This document shows, in pieces, positions 46,443 through 56,700 of a DNA stretch of 64,000 nucleotides. The position numbers and the translations under genes were made by a program. The stretch's first letter is position 1. The number at the start of each line of letters is the position of its first letter. The DNA comes from Thozetella sp. PMI_491 (Eukaryota > Ascomycota > Sordariomycetes > Chaetosphaeriales > Chaetosphaeriaceae). Below the pieces are notes generated by a model. It was not told the DNA's origin, searched no databases, and saw only the letters and a program-made list of their open reading frames with translations. The DNA lies in contig MU270018.1 in assembly GCA_021432635.1 (NCBI GenBank), forward strand, positions 1,242,796 to 1,306,795, given 5' to 3'.

Positions 46443-46988
46443 GTCGCCTGAGAAGAACATCAAGACTATGACAGCAGGCATGATTGTAGGGTTGATATGG
46501 CCAGTTTGGGCTCCGAGCGGTTGTAGCATACCAGCTAGAGTGCTACGCAACGGCGCCAGCTCTATTCCGAGCACCAAGCTGCCAGCACAGAGCCCATGCC
46601 CCGAATGTCGCCGGTTCTGGCTGGCCAATGCTATGCACGTATAAAGAGTCAGATAAATCAGAATGGAAACGAAGCATGGGCTGCGTTTTGCGTAATTGCG
46701 GCTCGAATGGGAGCTTCGTATTTGTGGGTAAGACAAGCAGTGATGGCTTCGTTCTCCTGTCGAGACAGACAGCGTGCCTGCCTTCCGAGGAAACTGCCTT
46801 CAACACTCGATGTCCTATGGAAAAGGAGTGACCACAGCGTTGTAGACCATTCTTTGCTGTAACCTTGCAACACCGCTGAGCCTAGCCTCGAAGCTGGCGC
46901 GCTAGGCCTACGGCTCCTGGACAGAACCGGGAGCGACGGGGACGATGCTGTATTGGATCTTACGCACCCTGCGGTTCGGGTGCCGCTT
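46443..46988. other. convergent 3' flanks, SDR and Tma46
   Basis: No gene seen. Confidence 0.6.
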
Positions 46989-48109
46989 TCAGGTGTTGGG
47001 CACTGGCGCCGACGCGGGCGCCGTCCCGCCGCCAAAGAGGGTAGCGACACGCTCTTCCTCCCTCCTGTCCCGGAGAGCGTCCGTCTCCTCCCGCATTTTC
47101 TCCAGGTTCCACACGTCGTCATCGTCATCGGATTCGTCGTCGAGGTCGCCAGCCGTCCGCCAGTTGCCGCTCTCGAAAAGGGCACGACCAGTGGCTTCCT
47201 TCGCTTGCCGGGCTTGTTCTTCGGCGGCTTTCTTGTCCATACGCTCCTTCTTCCACTTCGCGAAGCTCTCAGGCGTCACAGGTGTGAGCGTGCCGGTCAA
47301 TTTGTGCCTCTCGGACTCCAAGAATTCCTCAAGGGTCAGGGTCTTGAGCGGTGACTTGTCCAAGAGCGCCTTCTCTGCCGCGCGCTGCTCCTTGGTCTTG
47401 AGTACAAAGCTTCGGGTATGGAGTTAGCCTGGAAGAACGGCAGATCACGAACTACTCCATATAGGGGGGCTCACCCAGGTGGAAGTGCATGCTTGTACTT
47501 GCACTTGTCGCCTCCGTTGGGGCAGATCCAGAACCATCCGTACTTGCCATCCTCGATGGCCTCGATAAAGAACTTGCACACCTTGTCTGTGGTGGTGACC
47601 TGGTTGCCCTTCTTCGAGAGCACGACGCTCCGCAGCTTTTCCTCGTCCCAGTCTGCTGACGTCTCGGCCTTCTTCGTTTCCTCCTCCTCCTTGCGGGTGT
47701 CCTGGTATAGACTCCTCTTTTCTGTCTTCCTCTCCATCTCAAGGTCGTGTGAGAATTTGCACTTCTTGCCCTTCTCACAGTTGCCCTTCTTGAAGAATAT
47801 GCACACAACCGTCTTCGGGTCGACGCCAAAAGGGACCTTTTGGATCTGGGCGGGCCGGTTTAGGAGGGCCTCGGCCTCGCGCTTGGCGTCCTCGGCTGCC
47901 TTCTTCTCACGCTCGCGCGCTTCTTTCTCGGCTGCTTTCCGCTTCTCCTCGGCGCTGCCACCGGCCTTCATGGAGCTTGCCATTTGAGCGATCTGCTTCT
48001 GGGCCACGGCGCCCTTCTTGTTCTTCATACCGAAGGTACGATCTTCGACCATTTTGGCGGTCGACGGCTTCTTGCCGCCACCCTGCTTCTCATTTTTCTT
48101 GGGCGGCAT
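46989..48109 (-). CDS. tma46: CCCH zinc-finger protein Tma46 / DFRP1 family (2 exons)
   Basis: Ribosome-associated partner of the DRG1/Rbg1 GTPase, supporting translation (yeast Tma46, animal ZC3H15/DFRP1). Exons 48109-47475 and 47409-46989 with a 65-bp intron (GTGAGC donor, CCGAAG acceptor) give 351 residues. It starts MPPKKNEKQGGGKKPSTAKM, then a Lys/Glu-rich coil. The first CCCH finger is CIFFKKGNCEKGKKCKFSH (about residues 108-126). The second is CKFFIEAIEDGKYGWFWICP followed by CKYKH (about 178-208). The region after the splice (EFLESERHKLTGTLTPVTPESFAKWKKER) is the DRG-binding DFRP segment. An acidic stretch DDESDDDDDVW is near the end. It is divergent from Ost4. Confidence 0.93.
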
Positions 48110-48705
48110 CGTGGGCGTTTGCGGGTCTCTCTGCCTTGGAAATGCGGAATCTTGCTCTCAAGCACAGCGATGAGGTCCAGGCCGGGTTCGTACGGGCCAG
48201 GACACACTGGGGGGGCCGGCGTTCTCTGGTGGAATGCTCGCTATGCCAACAATCGATGGGGTTCGGGGCTCGAAAGTGGGATATCGAGTAAGTGGGCTGT
48301 AGTTTAGACCGACTCATAGCCCTGACGTGGGGAGTGGAGGGGTGCGGGTGGAGGCCGTAGCAAGTGGGCTAGGCATACACGTGACCTGCACCCGCCGACC
48401 GGCAGAAAGAGGCAAGGTAGGTAGGTAGTGGTACCTAGCCGAAGCCTTGCGATCGCGAAAGCTGTCCAGATTCGCAACCAAGCAACTCCAAAGCTCCTTG
48501 CCGGCGGACCACCAACCAGCCATCGCACCACGAGACAAGGTCAGACCACGATGACAGGGCATCTCACGTCCAGAAAAAAGCTAGAAGATAGCTAACCTAC
48601 TCTGCAGACCTTGTGCTCGGCACTCTCTCCTCACACAGCCGAATCGATTGCACGGCAGCCCTTCCCTCAAGTGCACGTCGCCGAACCCCGACCTCAGTGG
48701 CAACC
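48110..48705. promoter_or_regulatory. divergent promoter, Tma46 and Ost4
   Basis: 596-bp spacer between start codons pointing away from each other. It contains a GGTAGGTAGGTAG/GGTACCTAG tract at about 48416-48439, the same motif family as at 45.1 kb. No coding sequence supported inside. Confidence 0.45.
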
Positions 48706-48855
48706 ATGATTTCCGACGACGATCTGTACCGCCTTGCGATCTTTCTCGGCTCGGCTGCTATGGTCTTGATTGTAGGCTACCACTTCGTGGAGGTCAATTC
48801 GGACGAGAAGGCGGAAGCTGCCCCGTTGAACTCGGGGAAGGAAGCGTCCAAATAA
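48706..48855 (+). CDS. ost4: oligosaccharyltransferase subunit Ost4
   Basis: Mini-subunit of the ER oligosaccharyltransferase, which N-glycosylates nascent proteins; Ost4 bridges Ost3/6 to the catalytic Stt3. 49 residues. The single span MISDDDLYRLAIFLGSAAMV then LIVGYHFVEVN matches the 36-residue yeast protein almost throughout. An Ala/Glu/Lys-rich tail of about 16 residues is extra, as in other filamentous fungi. The start was chosen because Ost4 begins MISD; the frame is open upstream to 48613 but with UTR-like sequence. Confidence 0.92.
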   Translation: MISDDDLYRLAIFLGSAAMVLIVGYHFVEVNSDEKAEAAPLNSGKEASK

Positions 48856-50410
48856 AGCCAAGAGCAGTGTACAATTGCAACAAAAGCGGACATGTGATTT
48901 AGCTTGGGCGTCAGGAGGTCCGTTTGGGCGTGTATTTCCCCGTCTACGAGGCAGAGGAACGCCTCAAGAGAACGGCTTGGTCTCTAGCTAGATGCTGGCG
49001 ACATTGATACCCTAAAATGGGACTGCCACATTGTCTACAACCCATCAGTTAGCAACCGCACTGCCAGCACCGTATTTTGTATCTATGCGTTGGCCCTTTT
49101 GATTCGTTTTGCACCCTTCGGGGGCCTCCAATGCCAGGAACCTATGCATGTATGCGAAACGCTCGTTTCCACCTCCCGTCCACCTCCCGTCCACCATCCG
49201 CAACACAAGAGTTCTTCTCACTCTAAGCAGGGAAATCTGCAGGATGTGCAGGACAAGGACATTTCCAGGAACTCTTTCTGGTCAATGGAGTTACTCTGTT
49301 GGGAAATAATCGAGCTTTATCAGGCTCTGAATAGAACCGAAGGCCCGTCCTAGCCAGCATGGCTCAAGGCGTGGTACCTCGCCTTGCGCGCCAAGAAGCT
49401 AAAATGGTACCAGTACAATGGGTGACATCGCCTTCCCTGCAAGCGGTGGCTCAGCACTGTAGGTACAGTGCTGTACAGCACTCTTCCCCCCCCTGAAAGC
49501 ACCTTCCTCCTTTTGCCGAGCTAAGGGGAAAGAGGACAACCAGCTACAGTTGGTGGCCTCAGTCTTGAGCCGCAACATTCAAGAAGCTCTAGGACCAAGC
49601 AGTGTATATATGGAATGAGACCGCTCATGGCTACGGGAATATCCTTGTGCCTTTTTCGTAGATGTGGCAGGTGCACGTTCAACTGTATGCATCATCGTAC
49701 GTGCTAGGCATGATGTGAAGTGTGCCGATGGTGAGACAAAAGGCAAGGCGAGAACGTGGCGCAAAAATAACAAGCCCAGATTTAAGGCGTGTCAGGAGCC
49801 ATGTTCCCTGCCGTTGGCTCGAGGCGCCCTCTGCGGCTGCCTTATTTTTTTTTTGTACCGCCGGGCTCTTCAGTTGACTCACCCCCCGGAGCTGCCGCCT
49901 CTCAATCACCCAATCACCACCCAATCACCGCCCAACACAGCCTCATCTCCTTTACCTGGCGCACGGACCAGATTGGTACTGGGTGCTGTCCTGCCAGCCC
50001 GCGACAACAGAAGCAGCCCCAGCCCCAGCCCCACAAGCAGCCCTCTTAACCCGCGCTTCCCATTTTCAGGCGCCCAGTCTTCTTTTCCTTTCTCCATCGA
50101 CCTTCATCTCAGAAGTCGCTCACCAGCCAGCCAACAGCCCATTCCCATTTCGACCGTCCCGCCTTTCCCTCGACTGACTACCCAACTTTGTCAGTTCGAC
50201 TTTTTTTCATAGCTTTTTATTCTCTGCCAAACCGACTACTTCACTTCAACCCATCTCGCGCAACCCCCCGCAGCGCGTCAACCACGATTCTCGTGATCTT
50301 GCGACTCGATTTTTGACCATCATCGCCTTGTCGCGCGGTTGATTGGAATTGCCCAACTGCCACTTCCTTCAACCCACTTTTCTCGATTGCTTTGATCACT
50401 TTTAATCACC
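48856..50410. other. spacer and long leader of the REF/Aly gene
   Basis: 3' flank of Ost4, then the promoter and a pyrimidine-rich presumed 5' leader (about 49850-50410, many CCC/TTC tracts) of the mRNA-export gene. No gene supported. Confidence 0.55.
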
Positions 50411-52184
50411 ATGTCTGGAAAACTCGACCAGTCTCTCGACGAGATCCTTTCCACCCAGCGTAAGAACGCTACCGGCCGTCGTCGCTCCACGCGCCGCACC
50501 GCCACCACCACTCGCCCTGCTGCCGCCCCCGCCCCAGCCGGAGGCATTCAGAAGAATAAAGCGACTCGCACCACCGCTAAGGGCGCACCTGCCCGGGCTG
50601 CCGGCGCCAGTGGCGAGAGCAAGATCGTGGTCAGCAACCTGGTATGTCGCAGCTTTTGCTCATCGCGCCTCAACCCCCCCGCACGCAACGTGCAGACAAG
50701 CTAACTTAATCTCCAGCCCAAGGACGTTTCCGAAGGCCAGATCAAGGTATGTTACCGATGAGGCCGTTTCAGCTTCGGCGTTTTATCGACGTCCTCCCTT
50801 CGTGGCGCAACTCTATCGACATCGTATCGTGTCCTCGCCGGACATATGGAGTGATCTCCATGCCTAGCGGTTGTCCTCATGCCTCGCTCCTTCACGCGAT
50901 CTTCATGCGAAATCATGCTACTCGCTGAGAAGTTGAGCGCCCCCGCCGCGCTTCATATAGCCGTCACCCAGGCTGCCTGGCAAGCACCTGTGGAATGATG
51001 TGCTTGCGCCGGCACAAGAGGGATCACGGCAGTCAGATTTGACAGACAAAACCCTAGAGACTCGGCATCATCTGATCTGGCTGGTCACCAGATCTAGATG
51101 TCTGTTGTTGAAGCGAGCCGAGCAGTGAGCAACAGCATCTTGCATCCATATCGATACTGAGTCGGCTGTTATGGTTTCACCCACTGGTTTCCCAGCGACG
51201 ATGTCTCGAGCATTGATTCCGGCGGGTTAGCTCATCATCGTACGCATATTGATTGCTTGGCTGGAGCAACAGGCCGGGTCATGCAGGCCTTGGGACAGTG
51301 TAGACGGGAGGGCTCATCTGGGGTATATGGCGCTTGATGTCATGCCCTCGGCGGCTGGAACGCGGAAGTGTGGCTGAATCCGTCCCGAAAAGGCGAACAG
51401 ATGTCTGTTTGGAGACTCAGCTGCCGGCACTTGCTAGTCGCAGGTGCATGTTTTTGATACCTTAAACGATGTGCTCACTGCTCTGCTCGCTGGATTGGCT
51501 TTGCCCCCGACGTCCGAGACGATATATGGGAAGGTCTCGCTTGCTCTCTTTCCGGACTACTTGCCAGGGTCGATCGATGTCGCAACCACGCCGGACTACC
51601 ATCACTCACGAGTCTCTCATGACGCTAACCTCGAACGCTCTAATAGGAATACTTCCAGTCGACTGTTGGCCAGGTCAAGCGCGTCGAGCTGTCCTATGGA
51701 CCCAACGGTGTGAGCCGTGGTGTTGCCAACGTCATCTTCCCCCACTCCGATGGCGCTAGCAAGGCCTTCAAGGCCACCAACGGCATTCTCATCGACAACC
51801 GACCCGTGCGTGTTGAGGTGGTCGTCTCTTCGGCTGAGCTCATCCCCGAGCCCAAGACTCTTAGCCAGCGCATGAGGTAAGCTTGCCAACTCCAGGCGAA
51901 TCTACTCTTGTCCCCCCTTGCTAACGAGCAGAAACAGCCAGCCCAAGTCTCAGCCCAAGTCGGCTGCGACCGTGAAGCATGGCCCTGCGGCGAAGGCCGC
52001 CGCTGCCAAGCCTGGCGCAAAGAAGGGCGCCCGCAAGCCCCGCAATGCTCGTCCCGCCAAGAAGACAGCCGAGGAGCTGGATTCCGAGATGGCCGACTAC
52101 TTCGACGCTAGCAACGAGAATGCGAACGGTGGTGCCCCAGCTGCTGCCAATACCGATGCCCCCATGGAGGATGAGGTCCTTTAG
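50411..52184 (+). CDS. REF/Aly/Yra1-type mRNA export adaptor (4 exons, 900-bp intron)
   Basis: RRM protein of the TREX complex that loads the Mex67/NXF1 export receptor on mRNA (yeast Yra1, fission yeast Mlo3). Exons 50411-50641, 50717-50746, 51647-51876 and 51932-52184 give 247 residues. The N-terminal conserved box MSGKLDQSLDEILSTQRK is the UAP56/Sub2-binding motif. It is followed by an Arg/Ala/Thr-rich linker and an RRM (about residues 70-150) with SKIVVSNLPKDVSEGQIKEYF, GPNGVSRGVANVIF and RPVRVEVVV. A basic Ala/Lys linker and the C-terminal REF box (SEMADYFDASN) end it. Exon 2 is only 30 bp. The intron after it is 900 bp, far longer than any other intron in the window. Yeast YRA1 also has one oversized intron used for autoregulation. 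Confidence 0.93.
50747..51646 (+). other. 900-bp intron in REF/Aly gene
   Basis: Donor GTATGT directly after the 30-bp exon; branch GCTAAC at 51624-51629; acceptor TAATAG ending at 51646. It interrupts the RRM between SEGQIK and EYFQSTVG. No long coding frame or tRNA lies inside. Other introns here are mostly 50-135 bp. Confidence 0.85.
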
Positions 52185-53784
52185 TAGAGGATGTGCGAGG
52201 GTGCGGTCATGTCTGTGGTCGTGGCATTCGTCTGATTTCGGGAAGGAGGGCGATACTTTTTGAGATGCTGGTTCGGAAGAACTGAGAGAGCAGTCTTGAT
52301 TCTTTGACCTGGCTTATTTTTATTTTAAATTGGCCTTTGCTTCCGTGGTTCTCTCTCCGACTTACTGGCGGCCTGTAATAACTATCTGGTACACTACGGG
52401 AAGGTACCATACCAAGAATGAAATAGCCACTTTTGCCACCCGCAGAAGTCGCACAGTTACCCGTCGATAATTAACCATTAACCTTTATGTCTACTCGTAG
52501 CCCCCTGATGTTCAAGGCCTGGCGGGTTGGGTCATAGCAGCAATACAGTAGTAGCTTGCACGCAGGGGAGGCTATTGCTCCGTCTGAAGAGCTGGACGCT
52601 ATTCTCGATTCCCTTGCACATGTTTACTTCGACTCGGGCGGCTGGTCTTGCGCGACAGGGCGCGAGAAGTCTAGCCTTGGATATTAGCTTATTTAGTGGC
52701 GCTGTGTAGCCTGCAAAATATCATGGGCTAAGTCTAGCTTTGCAGGCAGCGTATTGCTATCTAGGTGGTTGACTACAATATACATCACCTTTGGAGGATG
52801 GTTGGAAGAAGTCAAGGGTCGGCTCGGTATGTCCATGTTGAAGCTTCATTCGAGGCCTTAAAATCAAGCTACCCATCCCGGTTCAGGCCCATAACCACCA
52901 CGGCAAGCATTCATCAAGCTTGAATCACATTCCGTTCCTCTCTTCTTCTCGCCAGGAGCGATCGCCAACTGGTGCTGCGGGAGAAGCAAAACACTCCCCA
53001 AATAGCTAGGTACACACATATACGCACGCAAACAAGTTGCCGTGAGGCAGCATTGTAAAGGCTCCAATTCCACCCATCCTCATCTTCCCTTCCCTGCCTG
53101 CTTTACCCGGGTCTGAGTCCGAACTTGGAACGTGCTTTGTAGGCCCTCCGTCCACCACCCCAATTCGGTGGGATCCTTGTCCCTCTTGTCTCTTGTCTGT
53201 AGTTGTCATTCTTGTTCCCATCTTTGACCCCGCTCAGTGTATAGGTTTGTCCTTCGTCCTAGGGCTTTTCTCTTCAGACACGCGCGCTCATGATCTCGTT
53301 AGGTGAATAAATCAGTCAACCTGCAGTGCGACAATAAATAATCAGACAATCGCTGGCGGAGCATTGCAGGAAGGTTGGCCCGGGATCGGTTCGAGAGATG
53401 CGGGGGGAAGGAAGGCATCTCGAGACGAAAGCGAGGTATAGAAGGCAGGAAAACGTTGAAATGGATAACATAATCGTCGTCAAAGATGGAAATTCCCGTG
53501 CTGCTTCCGGGATAACAGGTGTGTATAGAATTCAAGCATGGAAATGCAGAGTTAAATAGCAGCAGGCGCGCTCTTTGAATGTAGATATTTGTATGCAGAG
53601 ATACAATATGGATGGTGTAATGATGGTCATGGTATCAAAATGATATAAGAACGCCAATCGCCATGCAAAAGTCGGGTTGAATCGAAAAGAAAATGCTTCA
53701 CAAGCCGACAGGCGTGGCAGAAAGGAGAGCTCGTAATCGCGGCAGTGAGAAGTCGCGGCTATGAGCCAGGCTCGCGTGCGTAAC
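52185..53784. other. convergent 3' flanks
   Basis: 1.6 kb between the REF/Aly and WD40 genes, with AT-rich 3' UTR-like stretches near both ends (52310-52335, 53560-53650). No gene supported. Confidence 0.55.
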
Positions 53785-56700
53785 TCAAATCATCTCACTC
53801 TGGTGCAATCCTGTGCGAAAGTTGTTTGCCGCGTGTACTTCAGCAGGGCTCTTGGCTAGGTCTTGCCTCGCCACGGGGCTTCGGGTCATCTCGGCGCGCT
53901 GCTGGAAGCTCATATTGCTCATCGTGGAGGACGGTAGTGGGATGCTCTCGTACGGGGCAGCGGTGACCTCGGGCGACCGGGTCCGGCTGTTGTCCCGGTT
54001 GGGACGGTTGCGGCTTGCAGAACGCATCCGCTCAGCCGCGCGCGTGATGCGCGCTCCGATGCTGTTGTCAGCGCTACTTCGGCCTCGACTATGTCCCCGC
54101 GCGTGGGGAGGCGCCGGGGCGGCGATGATGGGCACGCTCGTCTCCGAGACTGGCACAGCGATACCTGCTGGTCCCTGTTTCACGTTCTCATCCGTAACCA
54201 CCTCTACTGCTGCAGGCTTGTTCGAGTACGTAGACTGCGTCCTAGCGGCGGCTTGAAGAGGAGCAGGTGGGGGAGGAGGCGGCATCTTCAAGTGCTGTAG
54301 CTCCTTGATGATGGGTGGGGCCGGGACGGCTTGAGTCATTTGGTTGTTGTCTTGAGATGGTCGATGCCCGGCAATCATATAGGCAGCCTCCCCGGTACTC
54401 GTCTTCCTCAAGTGATGTCCCCGTGGGGCATTCCCTAAGGTGAAACTCGGAAGCGTGACTGGTTCGCGTGGAGAAGCATCCTCAGGCGGCGCCGAAACGG
54501 ACCGGGCGATGGGAGGCCGAGCTTGAGCGGATGCAGGCGGAGGGGGGGTGTATACACTCGAAGGGAGCGGTGTGTAAACAGTTGAAGGGAGAAGAGTCAC
54601 GGGGCTCTGTGGGGGAACGTCCTTAGGTTCCTTGTTCGGAGAAGGTTGGGCGGAGTGCAAGTTCACCAATGGAGGGGAGGCTTGGGCAAAGGTAGAAGGG
54701 ATTGGCGGCACGGGTTCGATAGACGCTGACTTGCTCGAGTCCGATTCAAGGACAAGTCGCATGGCCTTGGGAGTAGCGGGAAGGCCGATCATAGGACCTC
54801 GTGTCGCATACATGCCCTGGTTCTTGCTCGACGGCGAGTTGTTGTTCGCGCTTCTCATCGGCGAGTTGTTGTTCGCGCTCCTCATCGGGGATTCCTTGGA
54901 TGGCGGCACATAGGTGTTGGCACTAAGCACCAGGCTAGCAGACTGCGTTGCTGACAGGTCTATGCCGCTAAGCGGAGGCCGCAAGGTAGCTGGTGAGAGC
55001 TGGTCAGGGTGGGGGATGGACGGGGCCATGTGGCGTCTGGCAAGGGATTTGCGGCGCTCCTCGAGCTCACGGGCTGCCGCTTCCTTCTTTAGCTGCCTTT
55101 CATCCTTTATGATCCTCAGGTCGCCAGTGTTGTCATCGTGGACGAGCTGCATGGGAGCCGGAGTCGGCATGGGATCGGGCCGGCTGCGGGCCCGGTTGTC
55201 CGATGCCTCGCGGGACTCCCGCGTGGTGTAGCGCCTGCGGCTTTCGGACCTGTCCCTACTATGGTCCCAGCCATGCTGTCGGCTTGAGCGCGTCGACTGG
55301 GCAGGAGACGTTGGATCTCGGCTTCCGCCACGGCTGGAGCTTCGCTCACGCCGACGGCGAAAGTTTTCTTTAGCCTCAAGGGCTTGCCTGTACTCCTCCT
55401 CGTCCGAAGAGCCGTGGAAGTGGTCGATGCCGGCAGACATTGGGAGTGGTGAAGTTGGAGAACGCGTCCTAGAGCTGTCGCGGACCTTGGTTCGGCCCCG
55501 GGTATCCATAGCTGGCGGAGGCCGCATGTCAGGACTGCGGGCCCGGCGCTCACGGCTGGCACCCCGACTCACGCCCCGGGTCTTAGATGACTCGCGGATC
55601 TCAGGCGTGCCCCTCCTGGACCTGCTCTCTGAGCGATCTCGGGGAGCGCGCCGAGTCTGCTCGTTCTTTGCTTCAGTCGTTGGGTCCTTGGGCGTAGCGA
55701 GGTTGATCAGATCCTCGGGCGACATCGGGACCGGCGAGGTTGGCGATCTCTTGGGGCCAACGACACCGTAGGTGTTGCGCGACGAGCCCCGACCGCGGTC
55801 CTTAGATTCATCTCTGTCCTTGCGAGATCGGCTGCTCTCCCGGGCAGCGCCTCGGCCGTCGCGGCTAGAAGTGCGAGTGCGGGACTTGCTCTGGGCAGAA
55901 TCAAGGCTGTGGATGTAGTCATTTAGGCTCTTCCCGCCATGTTGGCCTCGGTGGGTAGACCGAGAGACGACACTTGAAGCAGCCGAGGTGACAGAGCTTG
56001 CAACAGAGCCCGGACCACGACGTTTGGGCCAGTGATACTTGCTGTTAGAGGCTGCCGACTGTTCCGGAGATTGCACACGCTCCAAGAGGTTGGAGCGGAG
56101 ACCGGTCAGATGTAGTTCAATCCCCTCAGGGATCCGGGTGCGCGAGCCATTCCTCTTCCTTCCGCTTTCCATCAACGCGAGCACAGCTTGAGGAGAAGGC
56201 GATGGTGGCACCTCTGCCTTGCCGAAAACCTCCCTTTGGCTCTGCCTGATCGCGGCTCGTGGGCTGGCAGCATTACTTCTTACTGATTGCATCTCCTCTC
56301 TGGCCTGTACCTCGCGCCTGGTCGAGTAAGTATCGCTAGCCGCCGAGTAGGAAGAGAAACCAGCCGATGACAAGCCTGCGGATGAGAGATCAGTAGACGT
56401 GTACGCCGTCAATATCTCTCGCGGGTTTGCGTCGGGAGCCTCTCCAATCGAGGGCAAGCGCTGTCGTGAGAACCCGTGCGCCGGGCGAGCCGACGAGGGT
56501 GTGTTGAATGCACTCCTGTTCGAAGGACGTAGGACCGCGGTCGTGGGCTCGCCATGTCCCTGAGGAGAGAGGGCAGACTCTGCGATGGGAGTGACGCCAG
56601 CAGCCAGCGGCGTCTTGCCTCCATCACCACCTGCGAAGAACTTGGCCTTTGCGCTCTGGTCACCAAACGAAGTGATGAGCTTGAGTGCCGATGTTTTTGC

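Noticed and set aside
47418-47987. 190-residue frame antisense to Tma46
   Set aside because: Shadow of the Glu/Lys-rich Tma46 coding strand; no independent signals.
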